A stretch of 64,000 nt of DNA from Flavobacteriales bacterium BRH_c54 (GCA_000961845.1 LADZ01000041.1:1-64000), one strand, 5' to 3'; positions 26,712 to 35,765 are shown, counted from the stretch's first letter. Translations and numbers: made by a program. Notes: generated by a model from the letters alone, not told the origin.

Positions 26712-27100
26712 TTTTCAATTTTTGGTTTAATAGAAAGCCTGTCAGGAGTCAACACAAAAACTGTCATGTAAATATCTTCTTCTTTAGTAATTGTATGAGC
26801 TGAAATTTGTGTACCATTATTATTCAATAGTTCTTGAGCTGAAAACAATTCAATTGTTACCCCCTCGTTCCCCATAACATCAAAAAAAGATATAGTTCTC
26901 CTTTTATCTAACAACCTGAATTTATCTAATCCGCCCCAATTTTCTACCGCATTTTCATAAACAGTTAAATCTAAGTCAGGATTAGTAGAATGCAATATAA
27001 AATGTTGATTTTGCTGAGCAAATGAAATTAAACTAAAGGTTAAACCAATAATAAGAAGAAAAATGTTTTTAACCCTTAAAATGCTTGATATCAAATTCAT
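26708..27100 (-). CDS. Small secreted protein coupled to the T9SS cargo gene
   Basis: A 130-residue protein with a signal peptide (KNIFLLIIGLTFSLISFAQ) and a mature part with beta-alpha character (LDKFRLLDKRRTISFFDVM, VTIELFSAQELLNNNG). Its stop overlaps the start of the cargo gene by 4 bp, implying translational coupling. It has the same length, position and some of the same spaced residues as the protein at 20761-21153, and the upstream DNA is duplicated too. No known domain recognised. It may help fold, escort or anchor the cargo (inference). Confidence 0.7.
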   Translation of the reverse strand: MNLISSILRVKNIFLLIIGLTFSLISFAQQNQHFILHSTNPDLDLTVYENAVENWGGLDKFRLLDKRRTISFFDVMGNEGVTIELFSAQELLNNNGTQISAHTITKEEDIYMTVFVLTPDRLSIKPKIEK

Positions 27101-27150
27101 GAATGATTGTTTTTCAATTATTTTTTCGCACCTAACTTAAATCTTCCACT

Positions 27151-27238
27151 CATAAATTTAACAAAAAATTATTCAAAAACAATGCTTTTTAAGACCTATT
27201 TACAGTCACAAGATATTCTTTAGGATTTAAATAATAAC
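27151..27238. repeat. Copy of the upstream element shared by the two secreted-protein cassettes
   Basis: ATAAATTTAACAAAAAAT at 27151 and TTTAGGATTTAAATAATA ending near 27237 match the blocks at 21300 and 21364-21384 with nearly equal spacing (66 and 64 bases). Confidence 0.55.
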
Positions 27239-27267
27239 AAAAAGCCCTGCAAAATTATTTACAGGGC
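27236..27267 (-). terminator. Terminator downstream of yqeY
   Basis: GCCCTG (27244-27249) pairs with CAGGGC (27262-27267); on the minus strand the stem is followed by TTTTTG. It closes the dcw/yqeY transcript. Confidence 0.75.
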
Positions 27268-27291
27268 ATCAACTTGTGTTTTTATTCATAA

Positions 27292-27741
27292 TTAGTTAGC
27301 CAACTCTTCTTTAACAATAGTAGAAATTAATTTTCCATCTGCTTTACCATTAAGTTTACCCATGATTGGTCCCATTACTTTTCCCATATCAGCAGGTGAG
27401 GATGCTCCTATTTGAGCAATAGTTTCTTTAATAATCTTTCTTACCTCTTCCTCCCCCATTTGTTCTGGCAAATAAACACTTAGGATGTCTATTTGAAATT
27501 CTTCATCTTGAGCTAAATCAGGTCTGTTTTGCTCGTGATAAATTGTCGCAGCATCTTTACGCTGCTTTACTAATTTTTTCAAAATCGCTAAACCAGCTTC
27601 ATCAGTTACTTCACCGCTACCATCTTTTGAAGCTTCTAGCAATAACGCAGCTTTTACCGCTCTTAATGCTTCTAGTTTAGCTTTGTCTTTAGCCAACATG
27701 GCTTGTTTTATATCTTGATTTATTTGTTCTGTTAAGTTCAT
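27292..27741 (-). CDS. GatB/YqeY domain protein
   Basis: A 149-residue cytoplasmic protein of the YqeY family, made of an N-terminal helical domain (LTEQINQDIKQAMLAKDK ... LRAVKAALL) and a C-terminal domain like the tail of GatB (IGASSPADMGKVMGPIMGKLNGKADGKLI). GatB tails contact tRNA, so a link to tRNA or amidotransferase function is suspected, but the role is not known. It lies downstream of ftsZ, a common position in Bacteroidota, and ends at a terminator. Confidence 0.88.
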   Translation of the reverse strand: MNLTEQINQDIKQAMLAKDKAKLEALRAVKAALLLEASKDGSGEVTDEAGLAILKKLVKQRKDAATIYHEQNRPDLAQDEEFQIDILSVYLPEQMGEEEVRKIIKETIAQIGASSPADMGKVMGPIMGKLNGKADGKLISTIVKEELAN

Positions 27742-27778
27742 ATATTAGTTTAAGTTTATATGGTTATGAGTTTAATTT

Positions 27779-27856
27779 TCTCGCAAAGACGCCAAGACGC
27801 TACAAAATTATTTGTTAATCTTCAGTCTTCGGTCTCCCGACTTCAAACTTCAAACA
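27779..27856. repeat. Intergenic mosaic of dispersed short repeats
   Basis: CTCGCAAAGACGCCAAGACGC (27780-27800) and CTTCAGTCTTCGG (27820-27832) followed by GACTTCAAACTTCAAAC are fragments of repeats seen elsewhere in this window (15498-15555, 11710-11740). No gene is present. Confidence 0.5.
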
Positions 27857-27871
27857 TGCAATTAAATTAAC

Positions 27872-29605
27872 TTAGTCCACATTATCATGCAAGAAAGAAT
27901 TACCATCTTTTAATTTAGGCTTACCTTCCTCATCATCTGACAATGTAAACCTAGACACTGTGCTTTCTGATGAGTGAGGCGTATCTTGTAAATTAATTTT
28001 TCTTCTTTTATACGCAGGTTCTTTTTCTAATTCAGATAATCCAGACGAAGTTTTCATTTTCATGCCTAATTCTCTGATACGCATAATTCTTTCGTTATTT
28101 CTTTTCAGCTGGTCTTCATCAGGAATTTTAGCTGAATAAACTAAGGAAGATTTTTCTTCCTCTTCTTCTAAATGTTGTTCTCCAGAAAAAGTAGTAGTTT
28201 GTTTGGTTTCATTTACACCTGCATCCACATCATCGTTCAAGTTCCAAACAATACTATTTTCATCTTGTTCAGCTTCTATGTTACTACTTTCCGATACAAA
28301 AAAATCATTATCTTCGGTCTCTGTTTCTTGATGATGTTGATTTTCTTGTTCTTCCTCCATCATAATCGACTGCTTTTCTTCAATCTCCTCTATATCATCA
28401 TCTAATCCGAACACTATTGCATCTTCATCATTTTCTTCTGATACAATTTCATTTGCTTCTTCTGAAAAAACATCATTAAACTCAAAAGCTGACTGACTTG
28501 AAGAACTGATATAAGGCTCATTATTTTCATCTTCAACAACATTATTTGTTATTTCAGGTGTGATTTCATTTACTGGACTATCATCCGTATCTAACGTATG
28601 TACTACATGTTCTTCAGGCTTATTAAGGTTATCAATTTTTCCTAATTCTTTTTTCCCAAATCCTGTTGCGATTACGGTTACAGATACTTTATTTCCCAAC
28701 GACTCATCCAATCCATTACCCCAAATTAACTCAGCAGTATATCCTGCTTCATTTTGAATGTAATCAGTAATATCATCAATCTCATCCATGGTAATTTCAT
28801 CCTCTCCAGAGGTAATGTTTAACAAGATGTAGTTTGCTCCTTCAATTTCATTATCATTTAATAATGGAGAAGATATTGCTTTAGTAACTGCTTCAATAGC
28901 TCTATTGTCGCCTTCAGCAGTTGCAGAACCCATAATGGCTGTTCCACCATCTTTCATTACTGTTTTAACATCTTCAAAATCCACATTAATATAACCTGCT
29001 ACAGTAATAATTTCTGCAATTCCTTTAGCAGCAACCGTTAAAATATCATCTGCTTTAGAAAAAGCTTCTCCCATTTTAAGGTTTCCATGCATCATTCTCA
29101 ACTTATCATTATTAATGATTAACAATGTATCTACATTCTGACGTAATTGCTCTAAACCTTCTTCAGCTTGTTGTTTTCTTCTTCTTCCTTCAAAACTAAA
29201 AGGAATAGTAACAATACCAACTGTTAAAATACCCATTTCTCTGGCAACATTGGCAATTACCGGAGCTGCTCCTGTACCGGTTCCACCACCCATTCCGGCA
29301 GTTATAAAAACCATTTTGGTGTTGTTTTCTAATATCTTTTTAATATTATCAATATCTTCAATTGCTGCATTTTTACCAACCTCAGGGTTTGCTCCTGCTC
29401 CTAAACCTTCTGTTAGCGTAGTTCCCAACTGAATTTTATTTGGAATAGGACTTAGTTCTAATGCTTGTGCATCTGTATTGCAAATGATGAAATCTACACC
29501 TGTAATCCCCTGATTGTACATGTGGTTTACAGCGTTGCTTCCACCGCCTCCAACGCCTATTACTTTAATAATTGATGCTTGGTCTTTTGGCAAATTGAAT
29601 TTCAT
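27872..29605 (-). CDS. ftsZ: Cell division protein FtsZ
   Basis: Tubulin-like GTPase that forms the division ring. The 577 residues carry the GTP-binding signature GGGTGTG at 106-112, an N-terminal GVGGGGSNAVNHMY and the T7 region in the GTPase domain. From about 325 to 520 follows a very acidic, low-complexity linker (many Glu, Asp, Gln, Ser), much longer than in E. coli (383 aa in total). The end has the conserved anchor EPAYKRRKINL and the flavobacterial finish NSFLHDNVD. FtsA, which probably binds that anchor, is encoded directly upstream. Confidence 0.97.
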   Translation of the reverse strand: MKFNLPKDQASIIKVIGVGGGGSNAVNHMYNQGITGVDFIICNTDAQALELSPIPNKIQLGTTLTEGLGAGANPEVGKNAAIEDIDNIKKILENNTKMVFITAGMGGGTGTGAAPVIANVAREMGILTVGIVTIPFSFEGRRRKQQAEEGLEQLRQNVDTLLIINNDKLRMMHGNLKMGEAFSKADDILTVAAKGIAEIITVAGYINVDFEDVKTVMKDGGTAIMGSATAEGDNRAIEAVTKAISSPLLNDNEIEGANYILLNITSGEDEITMDEIDDITDYIQNEAGYTAELIWGNGLDESLGNKVSVTVIATGFGKKELGKIDNLNKPEEHVVHTLDTDDSPVNEITPEITNNVVEDENNEPYISSSSQSAFEFNDVFSEEANEIVSEENDEDAIVFGLDDDIEEIEEKQSIMMEEEQENQHHQETETEDNDFFVSESSNIEAEQDENSIVWNLNDDVDAGVNETKQTTTFSGEQHLEEEEEKSSLVYSAKIPDEDQLKRNNERIMRIRELGMKMKTSSGLSELEKEPAYKRRKINLQDTPHSSESTVSRFTLSDDEEGKPKLKDGNSFLHDNVD

Positions 29606-29657
29606 AATATTTGGGTTTTAGTTTATTATTCTTAATGTTATTCCTTTATCTTAAATC

Positions 29658-30932
29658 TTATTTTTCGCTATCTTCTAAAAACTTGTGTCCTGCATGAAGC
29701 AATCTATCAAAAAATCCACTCTTCTTATTGTCAGAATGTCCAACAATTTCATCTCTGGTATCTTTATTTTTATTAATCGCTTCAAATCCTTTAATAACAA
29801 GCCCTACACTTGTTGCGTACATAGGGCTAGTAATTTCATTGGCATTATTTGGTGCTAAATGTTCATTAGGATAACCAATTCTCGTATCCATTCCTGTAAC
29901 ATACTCCATTAATTGTGTAATATGTTTTAACTGAGAACCTCCACCCGTAACCACTATTCCGCAGATAAGTTTATTCTCGTATCCAGAATTTTTAATTTCA
30001 TAATGGATATGTTCAATAATTTCTTCCATTCTAGCCTGAATAATATTTGCCAAGGTCTTAATATAAATCTCTTTGGCGGGTCTTCCTCTTAATCCGGGAA
30101 TAGAAACTTTTACTTTATCATTACTTTCACTAGCTAAAGCAGAACCAAATTTAATCTTCAGTTTTTCTGCATGATCTTTAATTATGCTGCACCCTTCTTT
30201 AATATCTTCAGTAACTATATTTCCTCCAAAAGGGATAACTGCTGTATGTCTGATGATGCCATCTTGAAAGATAGCAATATCAGTAGTTCCACCACCTATA
30301 TCTACTAATGCCACCCCTGCTTCTTTTTCTTCAGCACTTAATACTGCTTCGGATGATGCTAATGGTTCTAAAATTAAATCATCAACATTTAAGTTAGCTT
30401 TATGAACGCATTTATGTATGTTTTTAATTGCTCCAACTAATCCTGTAATAATATGGAAGTTTGCTTCTAATCTCACTCCTGCCATTCCAATCGGGTCTTT
30501 AATACCTTGTTCATTATCAACAATATATTCCTGAGGAAGAACATGAATAATTTCCTCTCCCGGCAACATTACCAATTTATACATATCATCAATTAAAGAA
30601 TTGATATCTAATTGGCTAATTTCATCTTCAACACTATGTCTAACTTTAATCCCTCTGTGTTGTAAACTTTTTATGTGCTGACCGGCAATACCAACATTAA
30701 CTACTTTAATGTCAACACCAGATTTTAATTCAGCTTGTTCTACTGCTAATCTAATTGATTCAACTGTTTTATCGATATTAGAAACCATTCCTCTAGAAAC
30801 ACCAATAGAATCAGATTTACCCATTCCAAGTATTTCAATTTTACCGTGTTCATTTTTCCTTCCAACTATGGCTACAATTTTGGTCGTTCCGATATCTAAA
30901 CCAACAATAATTTCTGATTTTTCTTCCTCCAT
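29658..30932 (-). CDS. ftsA: Cell division protein FtsA
   Basis: Actin-like membrane tether of the Z-ring. The 424 residues include GLDIGTTKIVAIVG at the N-terminus, the 1C domain, LVDIGGGTTDIAIF (phosphate 2 loop) and GIVVTGGGSQLKHI (adenosine loop). The C-terminus FFDRLLHAGHKFLED is amphipathic and fits membrane binding. It lies 4 bp after ftsQ and 52 bp before ftsZ, the standard order. Confidence 0.96.
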   Translation of the reverse strand: MEEEKSEIIVGLDIGTTKIVAIVGRKNEHGKIEILGMGKSDSIGVSRGMVSNIDKTVESIRLAVEQAELKSGVDIKVVNVGIAGQHIKSLQHRGIKVRHSVEDEISQLDINSLIDDMYKLVMLPGEEIIHVLPQEYIVDNEQGIKDPIGMAGVRLEANFHIITGLVGAIKNIHKCVHKANLNVDDLILEPLASSEAVLSAEEKEAGVALVDIGGGTTDIAIFQDGIIRHTAVIPFGGNIVTEDIKEGCSIIKDHAEKLKIKFGSALASESNDKVKVSIPGLRGRPAKEIYIKTLANIIQARMEEIIEHIHYEIKNSGYENKLICGIVVTGGGSQLKHITQLMEYVTGMDTRIGYPNEHLAPNNANEITSPMYATSVGLVIKGFEAINKNKDTRDEIVGHSDNKKSGFFDRLLHAGHKFLEDSEK

Positions 30933-30936
30933 GTTA

Positions 30937-31725
30937 CTAATAATTTTTTTTACAAACGATTTGGTTATTAAAACTTAAGTTAATTTCTGAATATTCATTC
31001 CAACCGGTTTTACTCAAACCTTCTCTGTAGAAATAATATAACTTATTAAGTTTAGCTTCCATATGTTCAGGTTTTCCCAATACAATTATATGATTTCCTA
31101 CTTTTGGTATCAGTTCAATCTCCAATTCTTTATTAACATACACTTGTTCAATTTGTGCTTTCCAAAACTCAGAGTTATCAATAAGTTGAGCCAATTGGTA
31201 TAGTTCATCAATAATGGTTTTAGTTGCCAAGCTATCATCTAATTGACTTAAATTTTTCTTATAATATTGATTATAAGAAGATTTAACATTGCCATTAATG
31301 ACCAACAAACGAGCTGTGTATTTTTCTGAAAGCGACATTAAATATCCATCTTCATCCATATAAAAACTTTCATTTTTATGGTTTATTACCCTTGCAATTG
31401 GTCTATTTTGTTTTACCCATGCTACAATTTTACCATCTACTGTTTTATATACTTGAGCATCTTTTATAGCAAAATTATTTTTTAAACGTTCTTCAATTGT
31501 TGTTACATCAAAGGCATATAAATATTTACTGGTATCCTGCGGATTATGAATGATTTCTTTTAATACATCTGTCTCGTCAATAAATCTATTTTCAGAATTA
31601 TAATCTATATCTATAACAGGCTTAGAAAGCTGCATATACAACTTATTTTTATTAGCAAAACTTAATCCTACAATGATTAGCACCAATGCAATTATCCATA
31701 ATGATATATTTATTATTTGCTTCAT
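30937..31725 (-). CDS. ftsQ: Cell division protein FtsQ
   Basis: A 262-residue bitopic division protein: a short cytoplasmic start, one transmembrane helix (IINISLWIIALVLIIVGLSF) and a periplasmic part with a POTRA-like region (SENRFIDETDVLKEI, NFAIKDAQVYKTVDGKI) and the FtsQ beta domain. The sequence is poorly conserved, so context between murC and ftsA supports the name. The start overlaps the murC stop by one base. Confidence 0.88.
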   Translation of the reverse strand: MKQIINISLWIIALVLIIVGLSFANKNKLYMQLSKPVIDIDYNSENRFIDETDVLKEIIHNPQDTSKYLYAFDVTTIEERLKNNFAIKDAQVYKTVDGKIVAWVKQNRPIARVINHKNESFYMDEDGYLMSLSEKYTARLLVINGNVKSSYNQYYKKNLSQLDDSLATKTIIDELYQLAQLIDNSEFWKAQIEQVYVNKELEIELIPKVGNHIIVLGKPEHMEAKLNKLYYFYREGLSKTGWNEYSEINLSFNNQIVCKKNY

Positions 31726-33116
31726 TAATAATTTACTGTTTTTGCATTAAGTATTGTTTTTAATGGCTGCACCAAGGTATCTATATCTCCCGCCCCAAGC
31801 GTGATCAACACTTCAGGCTGATTCGCTTTAAAATAACTTAACACTTCTTCTTTTTGTAATAGTTTTTTATGTTGAATGGTTACTTTTTCTAATAACATTG
31901 CAGAGCTAACACCTTCTATTGGCAGCTCTCTTGCAGGGTAAATATCAAGTAAAATCAACTCATCTAATAAAGACAAACTTTCAGCAAATTCATCAGCAAA
32001 ATCTCTTGTTCTACTGTACAAGTGCGGCTGAAAAACACCTGTAATTTTTTTGTTAGGATACAATTCTTTAATAGATGAAATAGCAAAAGTTAATTCTGTT
32101 GGATGATGTGCATAATCATCTATATAAACAAGGTCTTTAGTTTTTATATGAAATTCAAACCTGCGTTTTACTCCTTTATAAGATTTTAATGCGGTTTTAA
32201 TTCTTTCTCTATCTATCTTTAATAAATCTGCCACAACAAATGCTGCCAATCCATTTTCTATGTTATGAATTCCGGGTAAGCCAATCACCATATTTTGAGA
32301 AATATCACTTGGCGTTTCAATATCAATCAAAAAATTACCATCTTCTACTCTTTTGCTTTTTAGTGCATAATCAGCTTCTCTTTCAATAGAATAAGTAAGT
32401 GTATTTAATTCTTTATTTGTTTGTAAAGTACTTAAATAAGCTTGTTTAGTTATTAAAGTTCCTGTGGAGTTTATCTTTTCTACGAAAGCTTTGTAAGCAT
32501 TGTACATCTCATTTTTATTCTCATAAATATCTAAATGATCTGCATCTAAAGAAGTTACAATAGCTATATTAGGTTTTAAAGTAAGGAAGGATCTATCGAA
32601 CTCATCAGCTTCAACAACAACAATTTTAGCATCTTCATTGAGTAACAAATTAGAGTTAAAGTTCAAACTAATTCCACCTAAAAAAGCATTGCATTTTACT
32701 CCACATTCATTCAACACATGAGCTATCATAGAGGATGTAGTAGTTTTTCCGTGTGTTCCGGCAACAGCAATGGTAAAATATTCTTGAGAAATTAAACCCA
32801 ACACTTCCGAACGTTTATATAATTTAATTCCTGTTTGCTGTAAACTAAGCAACTCCTTATTGTCTTTTGGAATAGCAGGTGTATAAACCACTAAAATTCC
32901 TTCTTCATTGTTTTTTACCTCCTTGGGAATTAAGGTTTCATCTTCATTATAATGAATTGTAATTCCTTCTGCTTCCAATTCTTCTGTAAGGCTGGTTTTT
33001 GTTTTATCATACCCATACACTTTACAGCCTTTAATTAGAAAATACCTCGCTAAAGCACTCATACCAATGCCTCCAACACCTAAAAAGTAAACCGTATGAA
33101 TAGTACTTATGTTCAT
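31725..33116 (-). CDS. murC: UDP-N-acetylmuramate--L-alanine ligase
   Basis: Adds L-Ala to UDP-MurNAc in the cytoplasm. The 463 residues have the N-terminal nucleotide-sugar motif FLGVGGIGMSALARYF, the ATP loop AVAGTHGKTTTSSMIAHVL, VVEADEFDRSFL and the His-rich YIDDYAHHPTE segment typical of MurC. It sits 5 bp after murG and directly before ftsQ. Confidence 0.97.
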   Translation of the reverse strand: MNISTIHTVYFLGVGGIGMSALARYFLIKGCKVYGYDKTKTSLTEELEAEGITIHYNEDETLIPKEVKNNEEGILVVYTPAIPKDNKELLSLQQTGIKLYKRSEVLGLISQEYFTIAVAGTHGKTTTSSMIAHVLNECGVKCNAFLGGISLNFNSNLLLNEDAKIVVVEADEFDRSFLTLKPNIAIVTSLDADHLDIYENKNEMYNAYKAFVEKINSTGTLITKQAYLSTLQTNKELNTLTYSIEREADYALKSKRVEDGNFLIDIETPSDISQNMVIGLPGIHNIENGLAAFVVADLLKIDRERIKTALKSYKGVKRRFEFHIKTKDLVYIDDYAHHPTELTFAISSIKELYPNKKITGVFQPHLYSRTRDFADEFAESLSLLDELILLDIYPARELPIEGVSSAMLLEKVTIQHKKLLQKEEVLSYFKANQPEVLITLGAGDIDTLVQPLKTILNAKTVNY

Positions 33117-33121
33117 TTACT

Positions 33122-34222
33122 CTATTTAATCAATTTCATTACTTCATCAGCAATAATTTCAGCTGAATCATTAAAAGCCATTTTCGCAATATTTACACTT
33201 AATTTTTCTTTTTGCATTTCATCTTTTACCAATGCCAATGTTTGTTCTACCAGCTTTTCCTTAGCTTCAACATCTTTAACCAAAATTGCCGCATTTTGAT
33301 TTACCAACGCCATTGCATTTTTAGTTTGATGATCTTCGGCTACATTTGGTGATGGAACAAAAACAGTTGCTTTTGCTGCAATACACAATTCTGAAATAGA
33401 ACTTGCTCCTGCTCTAGAAATTACAACATCCGCCACAGCATACGCATAATCCATTTTAGAAATAAATGCCATGGTTTTTATTCCGTTATTTTCAAAAGAT
33501 TGAACCGCCAAAGCAGCTTTATCTGCATACCATTTTCCTGTTTGCCAAACCAACTGAATATTTTTTTGAGCAAATTTTTCCAATCCGCTTTCTATACTTT
33601 CGTTAATGGTTCTTGCCCCTAAACTTCCGCCAATTACTAACACTGTTTTTTTATCTTTATCCAAGCCAAAAAACTCTATTCCTCTTTCTCTTTTGGCACT
33701 TAGATTTTTAATATCCTGACGAACAGGGTTACCCGTTATAATAATTTTTTCTTTAGGAAAAAATCTATCCATTTGCGGATAGGCTACACAAATTTTTTGC
33801 ACCTTAGTTGCCAATAATTTATTAGTAATTCCGGGATAGGAATTTTGCTCTTGAATTAATGCAGGAATCCCCATTTTGGTAGCTGCTTTTAATAATGGAC
33901 CACTAGCATAACCTCCAACACCAACCACCACATCAGGCTTAAACTCTTTGATGATACTTTTAGCTTTCATCATGCTTTTAAGCAACATAATTGGGAATTT
34001 TAAATTCTGAAGGGTAAGCCTGCGTTGTAAGCCCATAATTGGCAAACCAATAATTTCATACCCTGCAGCAGGAACTTTTTCCATTTCCATTTTACCTTCA
34101 GCTCCAACAAATAAAATTTCGGTGTTAGGGAACTTACTTTTTATAGCATTAGCTATAGCAATAGCCGGAAAGATATGACCTCCCGTTCCTCCTCCACTAA
34201 TTATAATTTTATATGTTTTCAT
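33122..34222 (-). CDS. murG: UDP-GlcNAc:lipid I N-acetylglucosaminyltransferase
   Basis: Makes lipid II on the inner face of the membrane. The 366-residue GT-B protein has ISGGGTGGHIFPAIAIA at the start, VVGVGGYASGP, ALIQEQNSYPGITNKLL, and in the donor domain LVIGGSLGARTIN and ISRAGASSISELC. It lies 23 bp downstream of ftsW and 5 bp before murC. Confidence 0.97.
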   Translation of the reverse strand: MKTYKIIISGGGTGGHIFPAIAIANAIKSKFPNTEILFVGAEGKMEMEKVPAAGYEIIGLPIMGLQRRLTLQNLKFPIMLLKSMMKAKSIIKEFKPDVVVGVGGYASGPLLKAATKMGIPALIQEQNSYPGITNKLLATKVQKICVAYPQMDRFFPKEKIIITGNPVRQDIKNLSAKRERGIEFFGLDKDKKTVLVIGGSLGARTINESIESGLEKFAQKNIQLVWQTGKWYADKAALAVQSFENNGIKTMAFISKMDYAYAVADVVISRAGASSISELCIAAKATVFVPSPNVAEDHQTKNAMALVNQNAAILVKDVEAKEKLVEQTLALVKDEMQKEKLSVNIAKMAFNDSAEIIADEVMKLIK

Positions 34223-34245
34223 GTATTATTGTTTACTTTAAATTG

Positions 34246-35382
34246 TTAATTTTTTATCGTTAACTCTTCTGTTCTTTTACTAACACTTAATATAATTCCT
34301 ATTGCTAAACAGGTAAACCATATAGAAGTCCCCCCCATACTTACCAAAGGCAATGGTTGTCCTGTTACAGGAAAAAGATTTACAGCAACCGCCATATTTA
34401 TCATTGCCTGAAAAACCAAACTAAACGACAAACCTATTGCGAGTAAAGAACCAAAACTTGTTTCTGCTTTTTGAGCAATTTTTATTCCCCGAAAAAGTAA
34501 AATCAGATAAAGTAGGATAACCCCCACTCCTCCTATTAAACTATATTCCTCCAAAATTATCGCATAAATAAAATCTGAATAAGGATGGGGCAAAAAATTA
34601 CGTTGTGTACTTCCACCCGGACCTTTTGGTGGCCAGCCGGTAGCAATAGCAATTTTTGCTTGGTCAGCCTGATAATTTCCTTCAGCAGAACCAGAAGAAA
34701 AAGATTCAATTCTCTTTACCCAAGTGTCTGCTCTTGGTAATAAATCGGGTTGAAACTTAGCAATTGCCAGCATGATTACTAGCATAGCAACACCAATTCC
34801 TACTAATGAAAAAATATATTTTATGTTAACTCCTCCCACAAACATTACTATTAAACTAGTTACAAAAAGCATTGCTGCTGTAGAAAAGTTGGCAGGTAAT
34901 ATTAATCCGCAAACCGCCAACACAGGGAACATTACTTTGTAAAACGACTTAGTAGATGTTTTTACAGAGTCTTGATTTTTATAAAGAAAACGAGCCAAAT
35001 ACATGATTAAAGCCAATTTAGCTAAATCTGATGTTTGAAAAGTTTGGTTAATAACAGGAATAACCAACCACCTACTGGCTTCGTTTATGTTTGCTCCAGT
35101 TATTAATGTCAACAGCAGCAAAGGAATAGATAAAATTAATGCTATTTGCGACAACCGAGAATAGTATTTAAAATGAATTTGATGAGCCAACACCATCAAC
35201 ACAATGCCTATAACTAAAATCACTACATGCTTAAAAAGATAATAAAAAGTATCACCATCTTTATATTTATAGGCAAGGGTTACTATAGAACTATAGACCG
35301 CTAAAATAGATAAGATAGATAATAGCAGCACTACCAGCCATATTACCTTATCTCCTTTAATATATTTATCTACTATGTTCAT
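34246..35382 (-). CDS. ftsW: Peptidoglycan glycosyltransferase FtsW
   Basis: SEDS-family polymerase that works with FtsI at the septum. The 378 residues give about ten transmembrane helices. Conserved signs are HQIHFKYYSRL, TFQTSDLAKLALIMYLAR, the extracellular loop with YQADQAKIAIATG, FIYAIILEEYSLIGG and the end GQPLPLVSMGGTSIW. It follows the small MurD-like orphan after 9 bp. Confidence 0.95.
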   Translation of the reverse strand: MNIVDKYIKGDKVIWLVVLLLSILSILAVYSSIVTLAYKYKDGDTFYYLFKHVVILVIGIVLMVLAHQIHFKYYSRLSQIALILSIPLLLLTLITGANINEASRWLVIPVINQTFQTSDLAKLALIMYLARFLYKNQDSVKTSTKSFYKVMFPVLAVCGLILPANFSTAAMLFVTSLIVMFVGGVNIKYIFSLVGIGVAMLVIMLAIAKFQPDLLPRADTWVKRIESFSSGSAEGNYQADQAKIAIATGWPPKGPGGSTQRNFLPHPYSDFIYAIILEEYSLIGGVGVILLYLILLFRGIKIAQKAETSFGSLLAIGLSFSLVFQAMINMAVAVNLFPVTGQPLPLVSMGGTSIWFTCLAIGIILSVSKRTEELTIKN

Positions 35383-35391
35383 TTATTTTGT

Positions 35392-35751
35392 TTATTCTTC
35401 GCTGATATTTGAAAAATCCATCAATGATTTATCATCGCAAAAACAAATTACATTATCTATTATCCTATGGCTTTTTACTGCTAACTGCACTCCTTCTGAA
35501 AAACTATTCACAGCAAATAAAAGCACATTCCTTTCCTGAATTTCAGGAACAAAATCATTTAAATGCTCTCCAACCATAATTACATTTACTACTTTATTTT
35601 TCAATTGATTTTTTATCCAATTAATATTAGTTAAAAGCTTATCTTGAGCAACAATAATGGCTGTATTATCTAAGTCAATAGATAAATTTCCTACTCCACT
35701 AGATGGTGCATGATAAAATGTTTGATTGCCTATTTGTGTTAAGTTTTGCAT
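35392..35751 (-). CDS. Small orphan protein resembling the MurD C-terminal domain
   Basis: A 119-residue protein between murD and ftsW, with gaps of 14 and 9 bp, so clearly within the operon. I do not recognise a named family. Its segment from AIIVAQDKLL through NQLKNKVVNVIMVGEH to DFSNISEE follows, with similar spacing, the C-terminal domain of MurD next door (VIWIVGGVDKG, DLVKEKVKAIICLG, FDLFENYEDR). It lacks the central ATPase loop and the SPACASFD core, so it cannot be a ligase. It could be a diverged duplicate acting as a regulatory or scaffolding subunit; this is inferred from an eye alignment only. Confidence 0.65.
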   Translation of the reverse strand: MQNLTQIGNQTFYHAPSSGVGNLSIDLDNTAIIVAQDKLLTNINWIKNQLKNKVVNVIMVGEHLNDFVPEIQERNVLLFAVNSFSEGVQLAVKSHRIIDNVICFCDDKSLMDFSNISEE

Positions 35752-35765
35752 GATAATGTAAGTTT

